From assembly GCA_015064395.1 (NCBI GenBank), contig SVSH01000014.1, forward strand, positions 1 to 51,953: a stretch of DNA of 51,953 bases, written 5' to 3'. A program made the position numbers and the translations under genes. The notes below the pieces were generated by a model, which saw only the letters and a program-made list of their open reading frames with translations, was not told where the DNA came from and made no database searches. This document shows positions 6,316 through 14,788 of this stretch, piece after piece. Every line of letters begins with the position of its first letter. The stretch's first letter is position 1. Source of the DNA: Oscillospiraceae bacterium. Its GTDB lineage: Bacteria > Bacillota > Clostridia > Oscillospirales > CAG-272.

Positions 6316-9069
6316 TTAGTCTTCGCTGTCGGCACCCGATGCGCCGCAGCACTTTTTATATTTCTTTCCGCTGCCGCAGGGGCAAGGATCGTTGCGGCCG
6401 ACCTTGGTCGAGGTGCGCTGTGTCAGGACGATCTTGCGGGGGGCTTTGTTTGCCCCCTCAAAGCCCTCGGTCAGAGGGTTGGCCACCTGCACGCGCTCCA
6501 CCTTTTGTCTCGGAACGGCCGACAGAAGGATACGAACGGTATTTTCGCGGATCTCGCCGACCATACCGTCGAACATTTCAAAGCCCTGGATACGGTATTC
6601 CGTCACAGGATCACGGTTCGCATACGATTGCAGTCCGATACTGCCCTTGAGGTCGTCCATCGCGTCGATGTGCTCCATCCAGGCGCGGTCGACGTTCTGA
6701 AGCAGAACCGCGCGTTCCACCTCGCGGAAGATCTCCTCGCCAAAGATCTCCTCCTTGCTGTGATACAAGTCAAGGGCACGTCCGACCAGCTCGTCCGTAA
6801 TATCGTCTCGGCGCAGCTTCTTGACGTCCTCGGGCGCATAGGCAAAGTCATCCTCGGTCGTCAGGGTGCCAAGGTAATGCATCTTGAGTCCCTCAAGATC
6901 CCACTCTGCGCCGACCTCGTCCGAGGTATAGCGAGCCACCGTTTCCTCCACGGTCGACTCGATCATGCGCTGAATGGTCGCCGTAATATTCTCGCCGTTG
7001 AGCACCTCAGCACGCTGACTGTAAATGATGTTTCTCTGCTGATTCATGATATCGTCATAGGACAAGACGTATTTACGGCGCTTGAAGTTCTGATCCTCCA
7101 GGCGCTTCTGTGCCGACTCGATCGCACCCGATAAAATGCGGGCGTCGATGGGCATATCGTCCGGAAGTCCCATGTTAGACACCATATTCAGAATGCGCTC
7201 ACTGCCGAACAGACGCATCAGATCGTCCTCCAGCGACAGATAAAAGCGAGATTCGCCGGGGTCACCCTGACGGCCCGAACGGCCACGCAGCTGGTTGTCG
7301 ATACGGCGGGATTCGTGCCGCTCCGTACCCAAAATGAACAAGCCGCCCGCCTCGCGCACCTTTTGTGCCTCGGGCGCGATCTCGGCCTTGTACTTTTCGT
7401 ACAGCTCACGGAAGATGGCGCGGGTGCTCACTACGCGCTCGTCGTCCGTCTCGGCCGTGCCCGTCGAGGATGCGATCAGCTCCTCCTCGATGCCCATCTC
7501 GCGCATCTCGGCCTTGGCCATATATTCGGGATTGCCGCCCAGCATAATGTCGGTACCGCGTCCCGCCATGTTGGTGGAAATGGTGACCGCGCCAAGCTTA
7601 CCTGCCTGCGCGACGATCTCCGCCTCCTTTTCGTGGAACTTGGCGTTGAGCACGGTGTGGGGAATGCCCGTGTGCTTGAGCAGCCGGGAGAGCAGCTCGG
7701 ATTTTTCAATATCGACCGTACCGACGAGGATGGGCTGACCCTTTTCGTGGCACTCGCGGATCTGAGCGATGATAGCCTCGTACTTGCCCTTGACGTTTTT
7801 GTACACCGCGTCGGGGCGGTCGTTTCGGATCATGGGGCGGTTGGTCGGGACCTCGACGACGTCGAGCGCATAGATCTCGCGGAACTCGTTTTCCTCGGTC
7901 AGCGCCGTACCCGTCATACCCGACAGCTTGCGGTACATACGGAAGTAGTTCTGGAAGGTGATGGTCGCCAGCGTCTTGTTCTCTCTTTGCACCTTGACGC
8001 CTTCCTTGGCCTCGATGGCCTGGTGCAGACCGTTGGAAAAGCGGCGGCCGGGCATCAAGCGGCCCGTGAAGGCATCGACGATGATAACACCCTTTTCGTT
8101 GACGATGTAGTCAACGTCGCGCTTTTTACAGCCGTAGGCATGGATGGCCTGGTTGACGTGGTGTGCGATGGTGCTGTTCTCCGCATCGGTGAAGTTTTCA
8201 AGGCCGAAGAACTTTTCCGCCTTGGCGGCACCGCGGGGTGTCAGCGTAGCGCGATTGGCCTTTTCGTCGACGATATAGTCAGCGTCAACGTCATCCTGCT
8301 CTTCCTTGTCGTCCACTTCCTTGCGCACCAGCTTTTTGAGGTGGCGGACAAATTCATTGGCACGGTCGTAAAGCTCGGTCGATTCCTCGCCCGCGCCCGA
8401 AATGATCAAAGGCGTTCTCGCCTCGTCCACGAGAATAGAGTCCACCTCGTCGACGATGGCAAAGTCGTGACCTCTCTGTACCATATTTTCCTTATAGACA
8501 ACCATGTTGTCACGCAGATAGTCAAAGCCGAACTCATTGTTGGTTCCGTAGGTAATATCAGCGGCATAGGCGCGCTTCTTGTCCGCCTTGCTCTGGCCGT
8601 GCACAACAAGACCCGTTTTCAGGCCAAGATAGCCATAAACGCGGCCCATCTCCTCGCTGTCGCGGCGAGCAAGATAGTCGTTGACGGTAACGATGTGAAC
8701 GCCCTTGCCGGCAAGCGCGTTCAGATACGCCGGCATGGTAGCGACCAGCGTCTTACCCTCACCCGTTTTCATCTCGGCGATGCGTCCTTGGTGCAACAAA
8801 ATACCGCCGATGACCTGCACGCGGAAGGGACGCTTGCCCAGCACGCGCCAGTCTGCCTCGCGAACGGCCGCAAAGGCATCGGGCAAAATATCGTCCAGTG
8901 TTTCGCCCGCATCCAGACGAGCGCGCAGACGGTCAGTCACGCCGCGCAGTTCACTCTCGCTCATAGCGGCGTACTTGTCCGCCAGGGCGTCCACGGCGCG
9001 CACAGTGTTCTCCAATTTCTTGAGCTGATGGTCACTGTAGGTTCCGAAAATTTTAGTAATCAAAGACAT
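6316..9069 (-). CDS. secA: Preprotein translocase ATPase SecA
   Basis: The motor that pushes unfolded preproteins through the SecYEG channel. 917 residues. Visible parts are the Walker A motif [11 protein letters not shown] (residues 100-110), the DEAD-type [20 protein letters not shown] near 210-230, the preprotein cross-linking domain, the second nucleotide-binding domain with [14 protein letters not shown], and a C-terminal zinc motif with Cys896, Cys898, Cys907 and Cys908. The zinc tail usually binds SecB or phospholipid/ribosome. The start codon is preceded by AAGGATGAAG. Two membrane protein genes follow closely. It is probably the housekeeping SecA, because length and motifs are complete. 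Confidence 0.98.
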   Translation of the reverse strand: MSLITKIFGTYSDHQLKKLENTVRAVDALADKYAAMSESELRGVTDRLRARLDAGETLDDILPDAFAAVREADWRVLGKRPFRVQVIGGILLHQGRIAEMKTGEGKTLVATMPAYLNALAGKGVHIVTVNDYLARRDSEEMGRVYGYLGLKTGLVVHGQSKADKKRAYAADITYGTNNEFGFDYLRDNMVVYKENMVQRGHDFAIVDEVDSILVDEARTPLIISGAGEESTELYDRANEFVRHLKKLVRKEVDDKEEQDDVDADYIVDEKANRATLTPRGAAKAEKFFGLENFTDAENSTIAHHVNQAIHAYGCKKRDVDYIVNEKGVIIVDAFTGRLMPGRRFSNGLHQAIEAKEGVKVQRENKTLATITFQNYFRMYRKLSGMTGTALTEENEFREIYALDVVEVPTNRPMIRNDRPDAVYKNVKGKYEAIIAQIRECHEKGQPILVGTVDIEKSELLSRLLKHTGIPHTVLNAKFHEKEAEIVAQAGKLGAVTISTNMAGRGTDIMLGGNPEYMAKAEMREMGIEEELIASSTGTAETDDERVVSTRAIFRELYEKYKAEIAPEAQKVREAGGLFILGTERHESRRIDNQLRGRSGRQGDPGESRFYLSLEDDLMRLFGSERILNMVSNMGLPDDMPIDARILSGAIESAQKRLEDQNFKRRKYVLSYDDIMNQQRNIIYSQRAEVLNGENITATIQRMIESTVEETVARYTSDEVGAEWDLEGLKMHYLGTLTTEDDFAYAPEDVKKLRRDDITDELVGRALDLYHSKEEIFGEEIFREVERAVLLQNVDRAWMEHIDAMDDLKGSIGLQSYANRDPVTEYRIQGFEMFDGMVGEIRENTVRILLSAVPRQKVERVQVANPLTEGFEGANKAPRKIVLTQRTSTKVGRNDPCPCGSGKKYKKCCGASGADSED

Positions 9070-9222
9070 GGGAATGCTTCATCCTTTCGTGTCTGTATGG
9101 TCAAGCGGCGCCAAAAGATCACTTTTACGCCCTGAAATATACAAAGTTATAGTTATTATACTTCGTATATGTGTAGAAGAAGAAAAATAATTGTAAATTT
9201 TATGGAACATTTTTATCGTTGC

Positions 9223-9251
9223 TTGACTCCGCCGCCGCACTGTGATACAAT
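9223..9251 (+). promoter_or_regulatory. Promoter of trmL
   Basis: TTGACT (9223-9228) and TACAAT (9246-9251) have a 17-bp spacer, 31 bp before the trmL start. On the opposite strand a TATAAT at 9155-9160 may be the -10 of secA but has no convincing -35. Confidence 0.8.
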
Positions 9252-9282
9252 AAGTCCAGGTAACACCGCATCGGAGGACGTC

Positions 9283-9786
9283 ATGAATAAGCTCCACATT
9301 GTGCTATATCAGCCCGAGATCCACGCCAACACGGGCAACATCTCCCGCACCTGCGCCATCACGGGCGCTGACCTGCATCTCATCCGCCCCTTGGGCTTTT
9401 CCACCGACGACAAACATTTGCGCCGCGCGGGACTTGACTACTGGGACAAGCTGAATATCACCTATTACGATAACGTCGAGGATTTTTACGCCAAAAATCC
9501 CGACGCGCACATTTTCTATTTCACCACCAAGGGACGCGCCCGCCACACAGACGCGATCTACGAGGGCGAGGTCTATCTGATGTTTGGCCCCGAATCGCGC
9601 GGACTGCCCGAGGAGCTGCTCATGGAGCATCCGGGCGACTGCGTCCGCATTCCCATGCTACCCACGCTGCGCTCGCTGAATTTGTCCAATTCGGTTGCCG
9701 TTGCGGCGTATGAGGTGTTCAGGCAGTGGGAGTTTGAGGGCTTTCAGACCGAGGGACAGCTGCATGAGCATCGGTGGGAGGAATGA
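9283..9786 (+). CDS. trmL: tRNA (cytidine(34)-2'-O)-methyltransferase TrmL
   Basis: 167 residues, the normal size for this single-domain SPOUT enzyme. It methylates the wobble nucleotide 2'-hydroxyl in tRNA-Leu isoacceptors using S-adenosylmethionine. Motifs are HIVLYQPEIHANTGNISRTC at the N-terminus, LMFGPESRGLPEELL near residue 110 and the knot signature RIPMLPTLRSLNLSNSVAVA near 130-150. The ATG at 9283 is chosen because GGAGGACG lies upstream and the protein then begins at the family's usual position. It appears to be monocistronic, followed by the structured repeat. Confidence 0.95.
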   Translation: MNKLHIVLYQPEIHANTGNISRTCAITGADLHLIRPLGFSTDDKHLRRAGLDYWDKLNITYYDNVEDFYAKNPDAHIFYFTTKGRARHTDAIYEGEVYLMFGPESRGLPEELLMEHPGDCVRIPMLPTLRSLNLSNSVAVAAYEVFRQWEFEGFQTEGQLHEHRWEE

Positions 9787-9823
9787 TTTAGTTTAGCTAA
9801 ATCTTCTATAACTTCTCCTACAG

Positions 9824-10273
9824 GCTCGCACAGCTTCTATATTTCGCCTTGGCGAAATGGGCGCTCGCGAAAAGCATCATGCCCATTCTTTGCCTTGCCG
9901 CAAAGAATGGGCGAAGAAATGGCACCAAGGGGCAAGCCCCTTGGAACCCCGCAGTGCGCCACGAGGAAACACGGTTTCCTCTGATCGTGGCGCAAAAACA
10001 AACAGCTTCAACATTTGCGAGCGCAGCTTCAAAAAAGCCGCACTCACTTGAAGGTAAAAGCTTTTGCTTTCTACGCCTGCCGCTCGTGTTGGCTTATGGC
10101 GCGAGATACGCTGACAACGTCGATGTCTTTCTCCCCTGTCCACTTTGCAGAGCGGCACGAAAAGGGAGATCCAAGAGGGAACGTCTTGGCACGTTTTCTT
10201 GGTTACTTCTTTGACGTGTGTCAAAGAAGTAACATCAAAAATGCTATCCGCGAGCGCGCGTAGCAGTGCGAGC
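9824..10273. repeat. Structured 450-bp intergenic repeat, copy 1
   Basis: Fills the 534-bp gap between trmL and mnmA. Outer arms GCTCGCAC (9824-9831) and GTGCGAGC (10266-10273) pair exactly. Inside lie hairpins at 9841-9858, 9882-9911 (12-bp stem), 9925-9944 (CCAAGGGG/CCCCTTGG, followed by AACCCCGCAG), 9955-9994 (10-bp stem), an imperfect one at about 10019-10049, AAAGC-TTTT-GCTTT at about 10056-10070, a long-range helix TGCCGCTC (10078-10085) with GAGCGGCA (10150-10157), a 14-bp-stem hairpin at 10202-10233, and a GC-rich one at 10243-10264. The same series in the same order occurs at 47538-47986. The strand of any transcript is unknown. Open frames inside it look spurious. Confidence 0.8.
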
Positions 10274-10320
10274 GTCCCAAGGAGCAGTCGCTCAAAATCC
10301 CCACCAAATACGAGGTGTAT

Positions 10321-11400
10321 ATGAACAATCCTTTCCTCACCGCCATGATCGCCATGAGCGGCGGCGTCGACAGCGCCGTGGCAGCCCTCTTGATAAAGCA
10401 GGCAGGCTTCTCAGTCACCGGCGTGACCATGAAGCTGTTTTGCGACGGCGAAGCCATCCCCACCGCCGACGGCACAACCGACGATATGACCCCCGACATC
10501 CGCGACGCCCGCGCCGTGGCAGATCGTTTGGGCATTCCCCATCTCGTCTGCCGCCTGGAGAAGACTTTTTGCGAGCGCGTGGTGGATGAGTTTGTCCGTA
10601 CCTATCTTGACGGCGGCACCCCCAACCCCTGCGTCATTTGCAATAAAACCATCAAGTTCGGGGCTCTGCTCGATTTTGCCAAGGCAAACGGCCTTGACAC
10701 CATCGCGACGGGTCACTACGCCCGCATCGCAAAGGAGGGCGACCGTTATCTCATCTGCCGCGCCATCGACGAAAAAAAGGACCAGTCCTATATGCTGTGG
10801 TCTCTCTCGCAGGACGTCCTCGCCCACGTCAAGTTCCCCTTGGGAGAATTGACCAAGACCGAGGTGCGAGAGATTGCCGCCGCTCACGGCTTTGAGAGCG
10901 CCGACCGCAAGGATTCGCAGGACATCTGCTTTCTGCCCGACGGCAACTACGCCGATTTCATCCGCCGCTACGCAGGCCACGTTCCAACGACCGGCAAGTT
11001 TGTCGACCTCGAGGGCAACGTGCTCGGCGACCACCCCGGCATGCTGCACTACACCATCGGTCAGCGCAAGGGCCTTGGCATCGCCCTCGGCCGCCCCATG
11101 TACGTCTGCGACAAAAACGCCGCGACGGGCGACGTGGTGCTGTGCGACGACGAACAGCTCTACAGCCGCACGCTGACGGCCAAATCGGTCAATTTCATTC
11201 CCTTTGACCGCTTGACCGCCCCCATACGCGTCCAGGCCAAGATCCGCTACGCCCATACCGCCGCCCCCGCAACCATCACACCCACAGAGGACGGCGCCGT
11301 CCTCGTCGAGTTTGACCAGCCCCAGCGCGCCATCGCCAAAGGACAATCCGTCGTGTTCTACGACGGCGATCTGCTCGTCGGCGGGGGAATCATTGAATAA
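10321..11400 (+). CDS. mnmA: tRNA-specific 2-thiouridylase MnmA
   Basis: Adds sulfur to U34 of tRNA-Lys, -Glu and -Gln. About 359 residues, the usual length. Motifs are the ATP pyrophosphatase loop AMSGGVDSAVAALL near residues 10-24, the catalytic-cysteine segment NPCVICNKTIKFG near 100, ATGHYARI near 125, DSQDICFLPDG near 200 (second catalytic Cys) and YTIGQRKGLGIALGRP near 245. An in-frame GTG at 10315 overlaps the weak ribosome site GAGGTG, so the ATG at 10321 is preferred. It stands alone between the structured repeat and a palindromic terminator. Confidence 0.96.
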   Translation: MNNPFLTAMIAMSGGVDSAVAALLIKQAGFSVTGVTMKLFCDGEAIPTADGTTDDMTPDIRDARAVADRLGIPHLVCRLEKTFCERVVDEFVRTYLDGGTPNPCVICNKTIKFGALLDFAKANGLDTIATGHYARIAKEGDRYLICRAIDEKKDQSYMLWSLSQDVLAHVKFPLGELTKTEVREIAAAHGFESADRKDSQDICFLPDGNYADFIRRYAGHVPTTGKFVDLEGNVLGDHPGMLHYTIGQRKGLGIALGRPMYVCDKNAATGDVVLCDDEQLYSRTLTAKSVNFIPFDRLTAPIRVQAKIRYAHTAAPATITPTEDGAVLVEFDQPQRAIAKGQSVVFYDGDLLVGGGIIE

Positions 11401-11412
11401 GAAACGCAAAAC

Positions 11413-11434
11413 GGACACCGAAATTTCGGTGTCC
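11413..11434. terminator. Palindromic bidirectional terminator, copy A
   Basis: A perfect 22-bp palindrome with arm GGACACCGAAA lies between the convergent mnmA and the sigma-partner gene. A T-rich stretch follows on the plus side. The identical palindrome recurs at 13167-13190 on the other side of the sigma cassette. Confidence 0.7.
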
Positions 11435-11443
11435 ATTATACCT

Positions 11444-12493
11444 TTATTGCTTTTTACTCAGTAACTCAATGATCTCTTCTTCTCGTGATACATCTAAAAC
11501 ACCTTGACGAGAGGTGAAATAGTAGTACGGCAGATCGTAGTATTTCCCCTTATCGACAACAACAATCCATTCACTTCCCACTTTTAGTACCATATCAGAG
11601 AAAGCGATTAAGCGGATTTCGTCTCCCGGCTTCAAGTCCCCCTTATACACATCTGTAACAACAATGCCAGAAGGAAAAGGTCCCACCCGAACCTTCAAAA
11701 CGTAAGATGTATCAATAATAATATCCTCAAGGGAGATTGATTTGATATAGTCTTTATAAGGAGTTGATATATTGGGCGCATTTTTGGCAAGTTTCTTCAC
11801 GTATCGAACCAGCTTATTCACGCTTTTCATAGCACCCGGATTATCCATATGTTCAGACAGAGGATCACCGTACATTTTACTGTTATGAATTTGATTCAAC
11901 GGGATAATCAATGAAGAGGTTATCGGCGCGTAGTATTCATCATCATATGCTGATTTAGCCTCATGGTATAATAAGAGCAAGTACGGCTTCCCTTTCATAA
12001 AAGGAACACGAACTTCGGCTCCGTAAGTGCCGGACACTTTCACATTGTAGATGTCCCCGATTGACTGTTTCCAACGAATAATTACTTTTTCTTCATCAAC
12101 GTCGCCTTTATGGCAGGTCAATACTTCAAATTCCAAAAAGCATTTTCCGTTTTCGATCCATCCGCCAAGATATCTCGCAGATATAACATCATTCGTTAAT
12201 TCGCACACGTGCTCAAAGCTTAGTTCTATCGTTGTGGCATTGCCTCCCCCATCATCGCTTAACGTTCCGTATATCACATCGTCCACATAGACATCCGTGT
12301 CTACGTACCCGCCGCCATTGGCATAGTGTGATACCAACACCAATGCAACAACCACCACGCACACACACGCCGCAAGGCTTGACCATCTTGTCACTTTTCG
12401 GCGGATTGAGGCCTTGCGCGTCACGCGACCTGCGTCCTCGACGAGATCAAAATCAATGTCGCCCATGGCGTTCAAAATATCACGGTGTTTCAT
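11444..12493 (-). CDS. Membrane-anchored protein, probable anti-sigma partner of the adjacent sigma factor
   Basis: 349 residues. A cytoplasmic N-terminus of about 35 residues (KHRDILNAMGDIDFDLVEDA) precedes one membrane helix (SLAACVCVVVVALVLVSHYA, about 38-57); the rest is an exported domain of about 290 residues with a recurring beta-rich look and no recognised enzyme motif. The start ATG overlaps the sigma factor stop codon by four bases (ATGA), so the two are translationally coupled. Clostridial genomes often pair an ECF-like sigma factor with a single-pass protein having this N-terminal style, taken to be its anti-sigma factor. There is no zinc ZAS motif, so the role is inferred from position and topology. 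Confidence 0.72.
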   Translation of the reverse strand: MKHRDILNAMGDIDFDLVEDAGRVTRKASIRRKVTRWSSLAACVCVVVVALVLVSHYANGGGYVDTDVYVDDVIYGTLSDDGGGNATTIELSFEHVCELTNDVISARYLGGWIENGKCFLEFEVLTCHKGDVDEEKVIIRWKQSIGDIYNVKVSGTYGAEVRVPFMKGKPYLLLLYHEAKSAYDDEYYAPITSSLIIPLNQIHNSKMYGDPLSEHMDNPGAMKSVNKLVRYVKKLAKNAPNISTPYKDYIKSISLEDIIIDTSYVLKVRVGPFPSGIVVTDVYKGDLKPGDEIRLIAFSDMVLKVGSEWIVVVDKGKYYDLPYYYFTSRQGVLDVSREEEIIELLSKKQ

Positions 12494-13050
12494 ACGTCAA
12501 AGCCCTCCTTCTCGAGTTTTTGGCGCAGCTTGGCACGTGCGCGGGCCAGCGTGGATTTGACTCGGCTCTCGCTCGCGGCAAAGGCCGAGGCAATGTCTGC
12601 GATCGAGTCCATGTACCAGTACCGACGGATGAACATACGCCGCGCGTCGGTCGGGAGCGAGCGCAAAAAGGCGTTGATCACATCGCGCAGGGCGATCAGA
12701 TCCGCCGTGTCGGGCGCGTTGTCCTTATCCGCGACGCACTCCAGAAGCTCATCCAATGCCAATGGATATTGTGCCCCGCCCCGCTTGTCTGCCGTGTTGT
12801 ATTCCGCGCGATTGAGCGACAGTTGACGGGCAATGCGCCCCAAGAAGGCCTTGAGGGGCTTGGGCCTTTGCGGCGGTATGCTGTTCCACGCCTTGAGGTA
12901 GGTATCGTTGGTGATCTCGCCAGCGTCGCTCTCATCCCGCAAGATCGCGTAGGCGATGTAGTGGATATACGTCCCATAGGCCAGCTCGGTCTCTCGGATG
13001 GCCCGCTCGTCGCGCTGCCAATATAGCTCTACGATCATTTCGTCTGTCAT
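12490..13050 (-). CDS. Sigma-70 family RNA polymerase sigma factor (ECF-like)
   Basis: 186 residues, with region 2 (ILRDESDAGEITNDTYLKAWNSIPP, about 42-66) and region 4 (LPTDARRMFIRRYWYMDSIADIASAFAASESRVKSTLARARAKLRQ, about 132-178) and no region 1 or 3, as in ECF factors. It directs RNA polymerase to a small regulon, probably in response to an envelope signal sensed by the coupled partner. The ATG at 13050 follows CAAGGAGGACAGCC; an upstream in-frame start at 13089 has no ribosome site. It has its own promoter. Confidence 0.9.
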   Translation of the reverse strand: MTDEMIVELYWQRDERAIRETELAYGTYIHYIAYAILRDESDAGEITNDTYLKAWNSIPPQRPKPLKAFLGRIARQLSLNRAEYNTADKRGGAQYPLALDELLECVADKDNAPDTADLIALRDVINAFLRSLPTDARRMFIRRYWYMDSIADIASAFAASESRVKSTLARARAKLRQKLEKEGFDV

Positions 13051-13134
13051 GGCTGTCCTCCTTGTCGTTCTTCGTTCGGGTCCCCTCACCTACCTATACC
13101 GGAACAGGGTGGCGTGCGTCGCACCGTTTTTTCT

Positions 13135-13163
13135 ATTATAGCATATTTTTTGAATTTTTGCAA
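13135..13163 (-). promoter_or_regulatory. Promoter of the sigma/partner operon
   Basis: On the minus strand TTGCAA (13158-13163), 17 bp, then TATAAT (13135-13140) with an extended TGC. It looks like a housekeeping promoter, so any autoregulatory promoter would be additional. It starts directly after a palindromic terminator. Confidence 0.75.
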
Positions 13164-13166
13164 AAA

Positions 13167-13190
13167 CGGACACCGAAATTTCGGTGTCCG
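13167..13190. terminator. Palindromic terminator, copy B
   Basis: A perfect 24-bp palindrome whose core is identical to the one at 11413-11434. It separates the DUF6472 gene (ending 13197) from the sigma promoter. On the minus strand T-rich sequence follows. Confidence 0.7.
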
Positions 13191-13196
13191 TTTCGT

Positions 13197-13436
13197 TCAG
13201 TTCTGCTTTTGCACGCTTTTATACTCGTCGTAAAAGCGATAATAGGGACAGCCGCGGGTGTTGCGCTCGACAAAGCGAAGCCGCTCGTCCTCGTCGAGGT
13301 CCATGCCACACACGTAGGCGTCAACATCCTCGTCGTAGTCGTAATGCACGCAGCTCTCGCAGTTGGTGGGGTGCTCTCGCTTTTGCGGCTTTTGCTTTTT
13401 GTATTTGTCAAAATTGACGTCCATGAAATGTTCCAT
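13197..13436 (-). CDS. DUF6472-like small cysteine protein
   Basis: 79 residues. The core CESCVHYDYDEDVDAYVCGMDLDEDE and the later RGCPYYRFYDEYKSVQKQ resemble the small clostridial family DUF6472, in which four cysteines (C-x2-C, C, C) probably bind a metal. The function is unknown. A GTG start at 13448 overlaps the coaD stop (GTGA); the ATG at 13436 has AGGTG upstream at good spacing and gives the usual N-terminus, so it is preferred. It is the last gene of the rsmD-coaD operon. Confidence 0.75.
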   Translation of the reverse strand: MEHFMDVNFDKYKKQKPQKREHPTNCESCVHYDYDEDVDAYVCGMDLDEDERLRFVERNTRGCPYYRFYDEYKSVQKQN

Positions 13437-13444
13437 GTCGCACC

Positions 13445-13966
13445 TCACTCGCCTCTCTCGCGGATATACGCCGCCACGGCCGGCGGCACAAGCTCGTCCA
13501 AGCCTTCCCCGGTTGTGATACGCTCTCGCACCAACGTCGAGCTGATGTGATCATAGGAAGGATCGGCCGGCAGATACAGCGTCTCGGCCTTGGGATTGTG
13601 CGCGCGATTGTACAGCGCGTGCTGCTGCTCGTAGGCGTAGTCGGCCGCATTGCGAACACCCTTAACGATCACGTCCGCCCCCAGCTCATCAACAAGATCG
13701 ATCAGTCGGGCAGTGGAAGAGATGACCCGCACGTTGGCGATACCTGCACAGGCAAGACGTGCCATTTCGGTGCGTTCTTCCATCGAAAACATATACTGCT
13801 TGACCTTGGCGTCGGCGACGTAGGCCCGCATATCGTTGGTCATCACGGCAACGATGGCGCGATCAAACAGAGCCGCGGCGCGGCGAATCACGTCCATGTG
13901 GCCTGTGGTAATGGGATCGTAGCTGCCCGGTAAGAGAGCGACGGTCGCTTTGATATTATTGCTCAT
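13445..13966 (-). CDS. coaD: Phosphopantetheine adenylyltransferase
   Basis: 173 residues, fourth step of coenzyme A synthesis: 4'-phosphopantetheine plus ATP gives dephospho-CoA. The nucleotidyltransferase signature GSYDPITTGHMDVI (T/H-x-G-H) is near residues 14-27, and ISSTLVRE near 130 is typical of CoaD. The start ATG lies inside the end of rsmD (11-base overlap), the common rsmD-coaD arrangement in Firmicutes. Confidence 0.96.
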   Translation of the reverse strand: MSNNIKATVALLPGSYDPITTGHMDVIRRAAALFDRAIVAVMTNDMRAYVADAKVKQYMFSMEERTEMARLACAGIANVRVISSTARLIDLVDELGADVIVKGVRNAADYAYEQQHALYNRAHNPKAETLYLPADPSYDHISSTLVRERITTGEGLDELVPPAVAAYIRERGE

Positions 13967-14531
13967 TTTGTCCCTCCTTGGCATAGCGCAGTACCGTGAC
14001 GTAGGCCACGCCGTATTTGGCGCGGCGGCGGATCTCAAATTGAGATGCCAGCATCTCGTCACCCGCAAACACGTCCTCCTCGGCGCTCTCACAAACGACC
14101 GTCGCGCCATGATTCAAGAGTCCTCTCTCCAGCATTGTCACAAGCACGGGACGAACCAGCCGCTTGGCATATGGAGGGTCGAGAATGACCAGGTCAAACG
14201 TCTCGCGACAGCGCGTCAGATAGTCGGCGTAGTCGGCGCATACCACCCGGCATTCCGCCTCAAAATGCGTCTTCGCGACGTTCTTTTTAATAATATCGAC
14301 GGCCTTGGGCGATGCATCGACCAACACCGCTGATTTTGCCCCTCGGCTGACCGCCTCCAGCGCCATTTGCCCCGAGCCGGCGAACAGGTCGAGCACCGCT
14401 CGCTCCCGGATTTCAAACTGCAGTATGGAGAACACCGCCTCCTTGGCGCGCTCGGAGGTGGGGCGCGTCGCCTCGCCCTCCAGCGTATATAAATGTGTGC
14501 CGCGCGCGCGGCCTGTGATAATTCGCATCAT
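13956..14531 (-). CDS. rsmD: 16S rRNA (guanine(966)-N2)-methyltransferase RsmD
   Basis: 191 residues, a Rossmann-fold methyltransferase. MRIITGRARGTHL near the start, DLFAGSGQMALEAVSRGA for S-adenosylmethionine, and the N6/N2-methyltransferase catalytic motif VILDPPYAKRL are all present. It methylates G966 of 16S rRNA in assembling small subunits. The ATG at 14531 (followed by a second at 14528) lies 11 bases after GGAGG. It overlaps coaD, forming an rsmD-coaD-DUF6472 operon. Confidence 0.94.
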   Translation of the reverse strand: MMRIITGRARGTHLYTLEGEATRPTSERAKEAVFSILQFEIRERAVLDLFAGSGQMALEAVSRGAKSAVLVDASPKAVDIIKKNVAKTHFEAECRVVCADYADYLTRCRETFDLVILDPPYAKRLVRPVLVTMLERGLLNHGATVVCESAEEDVFAGDEMLASQFEIRRRAKYGVAYVTVLRYAKEGQNEQ

Positions 14532-14565
14532 AAGTGGTATCGCCTCCGTCAAGTGCCTTCGGCGA

Positions 14566-14605
14566 CCAAGGGGACTTTTTGAAAAAAGTCCCCTTGGAAC
14601 CCCAA
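14566..14605 (+). repeat. Fragment of the structured repeat family (third copy, one module)
   Basis: A perfect 32-bp inverted repeat with arms CCAAGGGGACTTTTT and its complement, followed by GAACCCC. The outer arm and trailing bases match the CCAAGGGG/CCCCTTGGAACCCC module of the 450-bp elements; the inner arm is longer. The remainder of the 14532-14788 gap holds this fragment, a second repeat (14711-14760) and no gene. Confidence 0.7.
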
Positions 14606-14710
14606 AAACTTTATGGAAATATTGCTTGGCTAAATGGGAAAGTTAGTTCTCTGCTTTATAGTTACTACCGCAAGCTCGTGGGCCCCCTCTCACTCGCTCT
14701 GCCGGGCAGT

Positions 14711-14760
14711 TAGGCTTCCCCTTGAGGGGAAGCTCCCGCGTAGCGGGTGATGAGGTGTTC
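14711..14760 (+). repeat. Second repeat family, half copy
   Basis: Contains the hairpin GCTTCCCC-TTGA-GGGGAAGC, then CCCGC-GTA-GCGGG, then TGATGAGGTGTT. It is almost identical to the left end of the element at 38457-38650, but the right half is missing. It lies just beyond the uvrC stop codon. Confidence 0.75.
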
Positions 14761-14788
14761 GTTTTGTAACACATCTCTACGAAACAGG

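Noticed and set aside
7315-9135. 606-residue open frame on the plus strand opposite secA
   Set aside because: Antisense to an unambiguous SecA with every motif; no ribosome site or recognisable domain. It results from codon bias in the opposite strand.
9849-10214. Open frames of about 120 residues inside repeat copy 1
   Set aside because: They run through perfect hairpins, lack ribosome sites, and do not correspond in frame or sequence to frames in copy 2. Frames of this kind are often mis-annotated as proteins.
11444-13190. Recent horizontal transfer of the sigma cassette
   Set aside because: The flanking palindromes are suggestive, but no integrase, attachment site or target duplication is visible, and the palindromes work equally well as ordinary terminators.
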